This document shows positions 1-35,125 of a DNA stretch of 64,000 nt, in pieces. The stretch lies in NCBI GenBank assembly GCA_009746045.1, contig RPFO01000103.1:2567238-2631237 (forward strand). Reading direction: 5' to 3'. The notes under the pieces were generated by a model. It saw only the letters and a list, made by a program, of their open reading frames with translations. It was not told where the DNA came from and ran no database searches. Every line of letters begins with the position of its first letter. The stretch's first letter is position 1. Source of the DNA: Mesostigma viride. Taxonomy: Eukaryota > Streptophyta > Mesostigmatophyceae > Mesostigmatales > Mesostigmataceae. Position numbers and translations under genes: made by a program.

Positions 1-407
1 ACGGCCGGGGTGCACTGTCTCCCACTAGTGCATCATGGGACCCATGCCCCCTCCAGCGATCACCATCTGGTGACAAGCGGTTGGTTGGCCCGGACCTAGT
101 TGCGGCTATCCTTCTTGGCGGCTATGGGTGGTGTATTGCTGGCGCGCGCGGGTGCCATGGGCAATGATGGTCCAGCGGTGGTGGCGGGTGCTGGAGGTAG
201 GTAAGTGTTTGGTCCCATACCCGTCCCCCCTGGCTGGCGGCTCATCGCATGGCCCGTTCGGCTGGCCCCTCGTGCACCCCGCCCCCCCCCCCCCTTTGCC
301 TTGCGTGTGCTCGATTCGCACGATTCAGACTACTCACACTCACGTCACTCACACTACTCACACAACTCGCAATTCTCACACCGTCGGCACTATGCGCTTG
401 CACGCAG
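1..407. other. Non-coding sequence upstream of first recognised exon (probable intron)
   Basis: The end is an acceptor (cttgcacgcag, to 407) directly before the first armadillo exon, so most of this is probably intron. A possible donor (gtaagt) lies at 201. No stretch before it reads convincingly as an armadillo exon, so I annotate none. A run of C (280-294) and CTCAC repeats near 330-380 are the only visible structure. Confidence 0.5.
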
Positions 408-25931
<25,524 letters not shown>

Positions 25932-26603
25932 GGTGTAGCTCACTGGCGGCTATCCAGCCAACTGATTCACCCTTTTGGAAGGAGGCCTTGGGTTGGGCAA
26001 CAAACCTCTGTGTAAATTCATGTGTATTTTGTACGGTAACAAAGCAATGCTCAAGCTTCATTCGTGCCCATGTGTCCATGTGCCTACCCTTGTTTCCTGG
26101 GTTGTGATTGCATTAGTTGCCATTTCTATTGACTGGAACAAGGTGTCTGGTAAGCCAGGCACCGCACCGTGCGGCAGAGCCTAGTGGGTATCCTTCCTGC
26201 CTCTTATGTCTTGAATAGACCGTCTTACTCACGTACGGCATGTCACATGTAAGCAGAGTGACCAGAAGTAACCAGTCGATCAGATCTAATAAAGCGATTA
26301 CGACCACACTCATGCCACTTGGCAGCTGGCTGTTTGTATATTTCCAACGAAATCATCACCCGCACTGGGCATGCATGGGGGGCCCTCGAACCCCTGGACA
26401 GTTTTGAATACATACCAATTGGTGGCAACGACCTCTTTCTTTATTCCCTTTTTGTTTTGTTGTTGTTATTGCTCTTTACTTTTATTTCATTATTTTTGTT
26501 TTTATTATTATTTACATTTTCTTTTCTTTCTTTCCTTCTCCCCCCCCCCCCCCCCCCCCCCCCCCCTTTTAATTGTTACTTTCTTACTTTTTCTGTTTGT
26601 ACT

Positions 26604-26639
<36 letters not shown>

Positions 26640-26690
26640 CTTTTTCCTTCTTAGTCTTTTTTTTCCCGGTTTGTTACCATCTCCCTCCAT
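25932..26690. other. 3' flank of the HECT ligase gene
   Basis: No gene seen. A TGTAA element lies at 26010-26014, about 80 bp after the stop, a plausible polyadenylation signal if this is a green alga. A pyrimidine-rich stretch with a C run (26540-26566) and a GT run (26608-26632) follows. The right end leads into retroelement debris. Confidence 0.5.
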
Positions 26691-26820
26691 TAAAATTAAA
26701 TTAAATTTTAACATGACTCCGTTGGGAGATCATGTAGCACATATTCCCTTGCTGGATGGATGGAGGTGGGCGGAGCCGCGAAACCGAACCAATCTAACTC
26801 TAAGCTAATCTAATCTAGGA
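26690..26820 (-). mobile_element. LINE 3'-end fragment (type-3 tail), reverse orientation
   Basis: Matches, in reverse, the 3' non-coding end of the second LINE subfamily (compare 55280-55410). It runs TTAAATTTTAACATG, hairpin CTCC-CAAC-GGAG, then GATGGATGGATGGAGG and CTAATCTAGGAAAA. No coding part remains. Confidence 0.75.
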
Positions 26821-27198
26821 AAAGTGATGTTAGACGCCGCAAGGCCCGCACCTTCAAAGAACAGCTAGTAGAGGACATGGGGGGCCTAGGCCTCTCTGTG
26901 ATTTGGAAGAAGATGATGGACAAGGCCAAGTGGGCCCAGGTCATAGAGGACAACGAGCCCCCCCCAGTGGGGAAGCGCCCGCGTGTGCAATCCCGTGGGA
27001 GGCACGCCAGATAGCTCCCCTAGGGCAGCGTGCGGCTGCCTAGATAGATGTTGTCGTTAGAATGCTGTTGGATAGAAGTAGTATGTAGCCGATGTAGATA
27101 GATTAGACCGGTAGGACTGTTTGCACCCATCCATCCATCCATCGGGGTTAATGCTCCGTGACTCCCCAACGGGAGCACGTGTTTAATTAATTAATTAA
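26821..27198 (+). mobile_element. 5'-truncated LINE 3' end (RT C-terminus, type-1 tail)
   Basis: Nearly identical to 28565-28945: the last 60 or so codons of a reverse-transcriptase ORF (RRKARTFKEQLVEDMGGLGL), then the 3' non-coding region, hairpin CTCCC-CAAC-GGGAG (27161-27174) and TTAA repeats. Heavy 5' truncation is typical of target-primed reverse transcription. Confidence 0.88.
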
Positions 27199-27269
27199 GG
27201 GAGGGGACACCCCTAAAGGGCACTTTTCTGGAAACCATACCTATGCATGTGCTAAAAATCCAATGATGA

Positions 27270-28754
27270 TTGGGGACCATAAATATGAATAAAAAAAAAT
27301 TTTCCAGCCACTTGGGGGGGGTACTAGCCCCCACCATACACCGGTCGCCTGCCGACCCCGGCAACTACAGAGGGGTGTGCATTCAAAGTGCCCCCCTCAA
27401 GCTTCTTATGCGGCTCATCCTGAACCGCCTGCGCACGGCCCTGGACGGTCACCTCAGCGAGACTCAGCACGGCTTCCGTTCAGGTCGCAACACAGTACAG
27501 GCGCTCTTCGCTACTCGCCGACTGGTGGAGGAACTGCAACGCCTTCAGCCTGGTGAGTCCCCTTTGCACCTTGTGCTGGTGGACTTCATCAAAGCCTTCG
27601 ATTCAGTTTTCTGGCCTGCGCTTTGGGACATCCTCGAGTTGTTCCGGATCCCCCGCCCCCTGATTGCTGTCATCCGCAACCTGTATGAAGGGTCCACCAC
27701 TTCGGTGCGCACTTCTTACGGGACCACGCCCCCATGCCCTTTACAGAAGGGTGTGTGGCAGGGCTGCGTGCTGTCGCCCTACCTGTTCATTATTGTTGTC
27801 GAATACGTAATGATTCAGGCGCGCAAGCGATTTGCCCGCATCGTGGGCAGGGAACCAGGAGTGCAGGTTGCTAACAAATTCTGGCATGGCGGTGCGGACA
27901 CGGAGATTCGGCTGGCAGACATCATTTACGCAGACGACACCACCCTCTTTGAGGACACTGAGCACGTGCAGACATGGCTTGACTGCCTGGCTCTCGAGGC
28001 CCGTGCAGTGGGGCTTGAGGTCAGCAAGAAGACAGAGGCCCTGGCGGTTGGGCTCACCACCTCAGCGCCGCCCCTCTATCTCCTAGACGGCTCTCGAGTC
28101 CTATATCGGGACCGCGTTAAGCTGCTGGGCAGCCTGCTCCCTAGCTGCGAGGTGGATGTGGACCACCGCATCTCCCTCGCCTGGCACGCTTTACGCCAGT
28201 ACCGGGCCCTATGGCGCAAGCCCCTGGGCAAGATCGAGAAACAGGACCTGTTCAAGGTCCTCGTCCTTCCTGTTCTCACGTATGGCGCCGAGACGTGGAC
28301 CCTCACCGCCGACCTGGCCCGCAAGCTGGACGGCGCGGTCACCAGCATGCTGCGTTCCATTTTCAGAGTAGGATATGCTGCTCATGTCCGCAATGAGGAC
28401 CTGTACCAGGGCATGCCCTATATCACCAGCACAATTAAGCAACGCCGCCTGCAGCTAGTAGGGCACCTAGCTCGCACCAATCAGGTAGACACCTCACGTG
28501 GCCCCCCCGCAGGCCTGCGACCAGCCCAGCCTGGCCGGCACCTCCTGACGTGGGCTGGGCCCAGTGATGTTAGACGCCGCAAGGCCCGCACCTTCAAAGA
28601 ACAGCTAGTAGAGGACATGGGGGGCCTCGGCCTCTCCGTGATTTGGAAGAAGATGATGGACAAGGCCAAGTGGGCCCAGGTCATAGAGGACAACGAGCCC
28701 CCCCCAGTGGGGAAGCGCCCGCGTGTGCAATCCCACGGGAGGCACGCTAGATAG
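27270..28754 (+). pseudogene. Reverse transcriptase of a non-LTR retrotransposon (partial)
   Basis: The frame of 494 codons is open, but coding similarity starts only about codon 20-30 (PADPGNYRGVCIQSAPLKLL). It has the LINE RT blocks: NYRGVCI, LNRLRTAL and QHGFRSGRNT. These are followed by the palm aspartates LVLVDFIKAFDSV and the catalytic IIYADDTTLF (YADD codons 27927-27938). The thumb and C-terminal region (LVLPVLTYGAETWTL, RRLQLVGHLARTNQVDT) end at VQSHGRHAR and TAG. A full element would add an apurinic endonuclease domain before it. The first codons, including the ATG, come from flanking sequence, so this is a truncated copy rather than an active gene. Confidence 0.87.
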
Positions 28755-28945
28755 CTCCCCCTAGGGCAGCGTGCGGCTGCCTAGATAGATGATGTAGTTA
28801 GAATGTTGCTAGATAGATGTAGTATGTAGCCAATGTAGATAGATTAGACCGGTAGGAATGTTTGCACCCATCCATCCATTCATCGGGGTTAATGCTCCGT
28901 GACTCCCCAACGGGAGCACGAGTCTAATTAATTAATTAATTAATA
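27301..28945 (+). mobile_element. Non-LTR retrotransposon (LINE) copy, 5'-truncated, type-1 tail
   Basis: Contains the reverse-transcriptase pseudogene at 27270-28754, a 3' non-coding stretch, the hairpin CTCCC-CAAC-GGGAG near 28901-28914 and a (TTAA)n tail to about 28945. The endonuclease and any ORF1 are missing. The flanks (GTGCTAAAAAT at 27249 and at 28956) are similar, suggesting insertion into a satellite-like sequence. Confidence 0.85.
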
Positions 28946-29022
28946 CACCGGTAACGTGCTAAAAATAGAAAAAGACGCTATTTTAGTCACATTTTTCCTA
29001 GGGCAGTGGGCAAACATATTGG

Positions 29023-29760
29023 GACCAAATCATATATTCCCATATAGTTCCCTAACTTTTGAGAAAGTCTGCCTAATTTTGAGCACAGAATCATCATGTT
29101 TAGACACATTGATGGATTTTCCCGCAAAAAGGGTACTTTTTTCCACCAAAAAAAATAAATCAAATCATACACACATGGAATAGTGCCAAATCATATATTC
29201 CCAAATACTAGAGGTTGGGGGACATGCAGCCCCAAATTTTCAGGTCATTCTGACAAGCGCAGCCCTAGTTGATGGATATTCCTAGTTTGCCGCCTGTGAT
29301 GACGCTGATGGAGGTTTTAGCTAGTATTTAACCACACTAACACCCCTTTATACATCCAAGCCAGGTGAAAACTGGCCAAACCACATACTACCATCCTCTG
29401 CACATATGGTACCTCCTATGTTCAAGGTTTGACGACGTTCTGACAAGAACTGCCCAAGTTACAACCATTCCAAGACGGCCACCCATGTAGACACTGCAAG
29501 GAAATTAGAGTAACCATTCAGCCACACTAGCACCTCCTTCTTCATCAAAGACACCTGCAAACTGACCAAATCACACATAATTAACTCTTGCACGCTGACG
29601 GCAACGCATGCTCAATGTGGGGGGTCATTGTGACAAGAACTACCCAAGTTGATGGGTTTCCGATATGACCACCTGACAAGGCGCTAAGGACCACTCAGTA
29701 AGTTAGTAACCCCACAGTGCCACTTCATATGCCATCCAACATGCACCAAAACCATGCTGA
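29023..29760. repeat. Diverged satellite-like tandem repeat, about 160-200-bp period, 4 units
   Basis: Units starting near 29026, 29186, 29373 and 29563 share an ordered set of strings: ACCAAATCA(T/C)A at the start, then TCATT(C/G)TGACAAG(A/C), CCCAAGTTGATGG or CCTAGTTGATGG, ACCACACTA(A/G)CACC, and AAACTG at the end. Divergence is high. AT content is higher than in the gene regions. No coding frame is convincing. Confidence 0.5.
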
Positions 29761-31039
29761 GTATGTTTACAAAGTACAAAGGGGTGGCCACGCACCTCAT
29801 ACGTCTTCATCATCCCTCCAGCATGGCCAGCCTTGTAAATATGTGCATAGCCTTGACGATGGTAGCCCTAACATGCCTAAGCAGCATTTCCTATGTTCTC
29901 CCAGGTTAGAGTGTAAGGTTGATGCAAACCAAGCTAATCAACACAACAACACCTCCTAAACTGTCCTCCCCGGCATGGATGACAAACTGGGACTATGGAG
30001 GGCAAGGAACCAAGTAGGAACATGGTATATATAGCTTGCATGCAGTCATGCATGTCAACCATGGTTGGCTCAGCACATTGTAGTCTTGTCACATCATCAT
30101 AACAAAGGAAAGCTCAGACAACCATTGGTGCCAGCTATCTACATGCAGTCACACAAATGCAATATCTCCAACATCATCTTCACTATAACACTTCCATCCC
30201 TGCACGATAAAATGCAAAGAAACCATTGGCGGCCCTTCAGCGCATGAGCGCTGTGATGCCGCTGCGGCCTGCGAAGAGAGGGTGCGTCACTCTCAAACAA
30301 CAAGAAGCGTCCATACGCACAACATCCTTGCCAGAACACGTTTTATGAAATTCCCTATACCTTCCCGAAGAGCTATAGGCTGCGACTGAAGCGGCCCTGA
30401 TCACGACATCAACGAAAACAATATAAAGCTGCCAGGTATTCGACAACACAACGGCAAGCGACGGCGAGCTAGCTGGCAGAAACTGCCCCAAAAGAACGCA
30501 AAAAACCTCGAACGATGAGCTCAGAGAAGAAAGCGCTGATAGCAGATAACATTCACGACAAATCTGTACCTTGCCCTCGTAAATCCCTCGCCCAGGCGTG
30601 CAACAACAGCCGTTCTTCCATGGACAGGTCAGACACGCACTGCGCAGGTCTGAACAATTACTTACCGATAATGGCCGAAAATCTGGCGAAAAGCACCAGA
30701 TCGGTTTAGAGTTCGATGCAACCGATATTAATGCCTGCTTCACGGTCAGAACGACGCGATTTTACAGCCGCTATCATGAATTCTGTTTCATTCCGCGCGA
30801 CCAAAAACTTCAGATTACCCCCCATGCCGATGGCATAAAAAAACAACAGCGATATTGTAAACCAGCTTATTTCCACCACAAACTAACATCATAAACTCAT
30901 CGCCTTTTAGATTCGAGTAAAATTTTTGCATTTCGCCTGCCCTAGTGTGGTAGTTTCGCCTGAACGCAGTCGCCATGGCCACTTCCGCAAGGGGTGCTCG
31001 CACCGTGCACGTGAAATTTGTGACCTTCGGTTCCGGCGC
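29761..31039. other. Intergenic sequence, no recognised feature
   Basis: An open frame of 168 codons on the minus strand (30743-30237) and one of 98 codons on the plus strand (30598-30894) are present. Neither has a motif or composition I can tie to a family. Possibly remnants of decayed elements. Confidence 0.4.
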
Positions 31040-31063
31040 GAATTTTTTGGCGCCAAAAAATTC
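31040..31063. repeat. Perfect 24-bp palindrome with GGCGCC centre
   Basis: GAATTTTTTGGC followed by its exact complement, centred on GGCGCC, 17 bp before a (TTAA)n tract. A similar GGGACACCCC string next to TTAA repeats is seen at 27199-27212. Confidence 0.85.
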
Positions 31064-31080
31064 GGGGGTGTCCCGTCCCC

Positions 31081-31640
31081 TTAATTAATTAATTAATTAA
31101 TTAATTAATTAAACACGTGCTCCCGTTGGGGAGTCACGGAGCACTGTGTGTGCACTACAGGAGAAAGGGCAGAGACCCCCAGTCTCCTTCATGCCAAAGG
31201 CATGCCACAGCTGCAATCGGGCGCGGCTAGCTAAAAGGACAGGCTAACGATCCGGCAAACTGTGGGTGCAATAAGACCCATGTAAGCGGGGCATAACAAG
31301 TATAGCGTGGGCAAGTAATCTGACCATAGCACGGGCGTAGCATGGCTGTGCTAGGACTAGGCTAAGGCTATGGCTGGTTGTGTACCGTGCGTTGGCGGCA
31401 CGTGACTAGGTATGTTGGCACAGCTAGGCGAACATTCTAGGCATGGCTGCCAAGTAGTGATGCCAGATGGCAAGTAGTGATGAAGGAGACCACCCCCAAG
31501 CCTGTGGGGGCTCCGCGTGTGACCAAGTATGGCATTCATAGCGATTCGGGCCGCGGTGCCCACACCCCTGTAACTAGGACCTAGATAGCTTATACCATCC
31601 ATTCCATCCCATGTTCCCCTCCCACTGAGGACTTATGCTC
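31081..31640 (-). mobile_element. SINE-like or ORF1-element 3' module with type-1 tail
   Basis: On the minus strand it ends with hairpin CTCCC-CAAC-GGGAG (about 31120-31133) and a (TTAA)n tail (31081-31112). The same 3' module (GGTCTTATTGCACCCACAG, GGGGTCTCTGCCCTTTC) follows the ORF1 copy at 59967-61440, so this is probably a truncated copy of that element type. No coding capacity is left. Bounded upstream by another TTAA run (31661-31678). Confidence 0.7.
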
Positions 31641-31679
31641 ACGTGACGCAGTCACGTGTCTATTAATTAATTAATTAAT

Positions 31680-31930
31680 GGCTGCCTTAGCGGCAGTGAC
31701 TCCAATGGTTACAATTGCTAGGGCTATTGCTATTCTAGCCCGCTGGGGGCGTCCACATCTTGTGGTTGATCATCAGGTCCCCGCCCCTCCAGTACACCTT
31801 GGGCTTCTGGGGGTCCTGCTTATGGCGGAGGTATTCCGGCCACAGGTCGCGTCGCTGCTGTTGCTGAGCGGGGGTCAGGTCGTCATCCAGCGTCCAGGTG
31901 AGGTCGTGCAACCTCTTGCGACGAGAGAAT
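31680..31930 (-). pseudogene. ORF1-like protein C-terminal fragment (third subfamily)
   Basis: On the minus strand the sequence reads KRLHDLTWTLDDDLTPAQQQ, RRDLWPEYL and PKVYWRGGDLMINHKMW before a stop. It aligns in order with the C-terminus of the other ORF1 copies (LFTLDDDLTLAQQQRR, ELWPTYLQL, YWKGAAIYVGHKPW) but is clearly more diverged, marking a separate subfamily. The decayed copy at 54012-54960 appears to be of the same kind. Confidence 0.7.
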
Positions 31931-31954
31931 TAATTAATTAATCTAGGAAACCTT

Positions 31955-32710
31955 TTTAATTAAGGAAGGACATTGCCGCCAAGCCAGCCCCGGCTGGCCT
32001 GGCCGGCGATGCTCCTCCCATCACCACCTGGGCGGACATGCTTAAGCAACACACCACCTCCACCACCTCCGCCGCCGCAGCCCAGCTCCAACGGCAGACG
32101 CTTGACCTCCGCGAGGAGGCCGAGCTCGCCAAGCGCAGCCTCAACGTCATTGTCAAGAACTTCGACATGGAGGAAGGTGAGAATTCCGAGAAGCTTACGC
32201 GTGCGTTTGAGAGAGAAATCCTTGGTCGCATGGGTCTTAATGGTGAGATCGACCTGGTCGCCCACCGCCTTCCCCGCGCGCGGGGTAAGGCGGGGGCGCC
32301 CCCGCTCCTTCTCACCTTTAAGAACCCGGCGGACAAGATTTCTTTTCTCCGACGCCGCAAGCGGCTTGAGAAGACTCTCTTCACCATTGACGACGACTTG
32401 ACCCTGGCGCAGCAACAACGGCGACGGGAGCTATGGCCGACCTACCTCCAGCTCCGGCAGACCAAGGTGGGGCAGCCCGGTGTACAGGAAGGGGGCGGCC
32501 ATCTACGTCGGCCACAAGCCCTGGCAGGCGACCCCCGCGGCCCCAGCGACTCCAGACGCCCCAGCTTAGGGGAATACAGCAGTAGTAGTGTAGAATAGAT
32601 AGACCGTGGCCATGTACATGTACGCCTCCTACAGGCACTATACCAGCTGCGCTACAAGCATTATTTAACCATGTACATGTGTGCCTATGATGTGCCACAC
32701 CCCAGATGAT
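31955..32710 (+). pseudogene. ORF1-like retroelement protein, 5'-truncated
   Basis: The frame from 32038 (186 codons, plus in-frame residues upstream) has a helical region (LQRQTLDLREEAELAKRSLN) and the RNA-binding-like C-terminal core (LPRARGKAGAPPLLLTFKNP, TIDDDLTLAQQQRRRELWP). A frameshift at about 32480 breaks the last motif (PGVQEGGGHLRRPQALAG instead of VYWKGAAIYVGHKPW). The 3' end stops at CCAGATGATT (about 32710), tail to tail with an inverted element. Confidence 0.8.
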
Positions 32711-33139
32711 TGAATTGAATTGAATTGAATTGTAACATAACTCCGTTGGGAGTATATGTAGCACATAGCCCAGAGAGTGTAGTGTAGTGAGGATTTCTAG
32801 ACTAGATAGCTTAGAGTAAGGATAGTTCGATTACGCGGCTTCCCCCACCCCATCCATCATGGAATATGTGCTACATGATCTCCCCACGGAGGCATGTTAT
32901 AATTTATTTATTTTTTAATAGCCCAGAGAAGGGGCATATGGCCTATCATACATTCTAAGCTACTTCCTGCAAGGGTGGGAATGTAAACAACACTTGCTCT
33001 AGGTGCACTAGGGCACCTGCACCACCCAGAGTTTCAGGCAACACCCAGCTAAGGGGAGCCTGCATGTCATAGGTGGGGAAGATCAGCACAGCTATACAAA
33101 AGCTAGGGCATGGCTTCTCAGCAGGGAGTGACCCCCTGC
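32711..33139 (-). mobile_element. ORF1-element 3' module (type-2 tail), carrying a nested LINE tail
   Basis: In reverse it reads the common 3' module (CTTCTCAGCAGGGAG complement, CTACTTCCTGCAAGGGTGGG) and hairpin ACTCC-CAAC-GGAGT with a GAATT-repeat tail at 32711-32735. A type-3 LINE tail is inserted at 32776-32919. Confidence 0.75.
32766..32929 (+). mobile_element. 144-bp LINE tail inserted with a 10-bp target duplication
   Basis: AGCCCAGAGA is at both 32766-32775 and 32920-32929. Between them is only the 3' non-coding end of the type-3 LINE (GGATTTCTAGACTAGATAGC, GATTACGCGGCTTCCCCCAC), ending in hairpin CTCC-CCAC-GGAG and an AT-rich tail. A clean target duplication around an extremely truncated copy shows target-primed insertion. 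Confidence 0.85.
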
Positions 33140-35125
33140 ATTGAATTGAATTGTAACATAACTCCGTTGGGAGTATATGTAGCACATAGCCCTTGAGAGG
33201 GGGCATATGGCCTATCATACATCCTAAGCTACTTCCTGCAAGGGTGGGGATGTAAAGGACCCTTGCTCTAGGTGCACCAGGGCACTTGCATCCCCATGAT
33301 CTTCAAGCTATGCCCAGCGAAGGGGGAGCCTGTCATGGGGGGGAAGATCAGCATAGCTATACAAAGAAGCTAGGGCATGGCGTCTCAGCAGAGAGTTACT
33401 CCCTGCATAGGCACAACAGAACTAAATAAAGCTAGGCATCATCTGGGGTGTGGCTCATCATAGGCACACATGCACATGATTAAGTAAAGCGCGTGGCTTA
33501 GCTGGGATAGTGCCTCTAGGAGGCGTACATGTACATGGCCACGGTCTATCTATTCTACACTACTACTGCTATATTCCCCTAAGCTGGGGCGTCTGGAGTC
33601 GCTGGGGCCGCGGGGGGGGGGGGGGGTCGCCTGCCAGGGCTTATGGCCGACATAGATGGCCGCCCCCTTCCAGTACACCGGCTGTCCCGCCTTGGTCTGC
33701 CGGAGCTGGAGGTAGGTCGGCCATAGCTCCTGTCGCCGTTGTTGCTGCGCCAGGGTCAAGTCGTCATCAAGGGTGAAGAGAGTCTTCTCGAGCCGCTTGC
33801 GGCGTCTGAGAAAAGAAATCTTGTCCGCCGGGGTCTTAAAGGTGAGAAGGAGCGGGGGCGGCCCTGCCTTACCCCGCGCGCGGGGAAGGCGGTGGGCGGC
33901 CAGCTCAATCTCACCGTTAAGGCCCATGCGACCAAGGATTTCTCTCTCAAACGCACGCAAAAGCTTCTCGGAATTCTCACCTTCCTCCATCTTGAAGTTC
34001 TTGACAATGACGTTGAGGCTGCGCTTGGCGAGCTCGGCCTCCTCGCGGAGGTCAAGCGTCTGCCGTTGAAGCTGGGCTGCGACGGCGGAGGTGGTGGAGG
34101 TGGTATGTTGCTTAAGCATGTCCGCCCAGGTGGTGATGGGAGGAGCATCGCCGGCCAGGCCAGCCGGGGCTGGCTTTGCGGCAATGTCCTTCACCGCCTG
34201 GGCGGTGAGGCCTGCGGTGTTCTGCAGAACCTCGATAGCGATGGCGTTGTGTGACGCTGGTCGATGTCGCGGAGCTGGGCGGTGATGGCGTCGGAGGTGG
34301 GGGTGGTGGCGGTGGAGGAGGCGAGGAGGCTGGAAGTGGCGGTGGAGATGGTGGGGAGCTCAGCAGCCAGCGTGCCGCCCATTGCCGCCACATCTGCGGC
34401 TAGGGGCGTCACGTGCTGTGAGATGGTTGCTTGGAGGTGGAGGAGGAAGGTGGATTCGGTCAAGGGGGAGGGGGTCCAGAGGTCCGTGACAGAGCGGTCA
34501 AGGATGGAAAAGAGGGCGCCGAGCTGAAGACGGGGGCGAGACCAGCTGGCCAGGTTCTCAGCATGTTGTCGGATAGTGAACCGGCCGTCAGGTCCATTGC
34601 GGAAGCGGCAAAGGCGTTGAAGGCGTTGGCACATGTCGAGAAGGGAGGCGTATGACCCATAAAGCACGAACTCCAGTATCTTGAGGGGTGGCATGTCGAA
34701 AAAGCTGGGCCTGGCATCGTTGAAGGTGGAAAATAACCCGTCAACGTCAAAATCGCGCTCAGACCAGCTCGGTTCGGTTGGGCGGCTGCGTTTTGGCTCA
34801 GGCGAGGCTGAAGGCGAGGCAGGAAGCCCGGGAGGGTGCTGGACGACCACCAGTGCGCGACTAGTGGCAGCACTGCCTTCCGGCCCTGATGGCGAAGCTG
34901 CAGCCGGAGCTGCAGACGTATTTTCATTGCCGAGCGCAGCCGCCAGGCTGCGTTGCGTCGAGGCGCGTTTATTCGCCATATAGTGCGTTATAGCTTTGGA
35001 AAATTATATCAGCATGTGCGTCTAAGAAAGACGAAGCGATTGTGATATTCACAGCTGAATTCGGGGCTCAAACGTGAAAGTTATGAGCTCCGGCAGCCAT
35101 GGCTACCTCGTGGCTCGATGGATGG
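33140..35125 (-). mobile_element. ORF1-only retroelement, nearly full length (type-2 tail)
   Basis: Reading on the minus strand: a 5' end GAGCCACGAGGTAGCCATGG near 35115, a 5' leader, a frameshifted ORF1 (34979-33550), then with no reverse transcriptase the 3' module and hairpin ACTCC-CAAC-GGAGT (about 33167-33180) and GAATT-rich tail near 33140. The same order is seen in the copies at 35126-36900, 39830-41770 and 59640-61530, so lack of RT is a property of the family and not a deletion in one copy. Confidence 0.78.
33550..34979 (-). pseudogene. ORF1-like protein, one frameshift
   Basis: Begins MANKRASTQRSLAAALGNEN; the N-terminal part (34979-34191) is Ala/Ser/Pro-rich with a conserved middle (FDMPPLKILEFVLYGSYASL). 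Near 34245 a 4-nt loss relative to the copy at 35126-36900 shifts the frame. The C-terminal part (34194-33550) has a helical, possibly coiled-coil segment and the core RGKAGPPPLLLTFKTPADK, LDDDLTLAQQQRRQELWPT, VYWKGAAIYVGHKPW. Order and spacing recall RNA-binding ORF1 proteins of L1-like LINEs; this is by pattern and unproven. Confidence 0.75.

Noticed and set aside
128-200. Extra upstream exon ending at the GTAAGT near 201
   Set aside because: The translated sequence does not resemble the armadillo repeats expected there; kept as probable intron.
30237-30743. 168-codon minus-strand open frame
   Set aside because: Cys/Ser/Leu-rich with no motif or splice context; may be chance in mixed-composition DNA.
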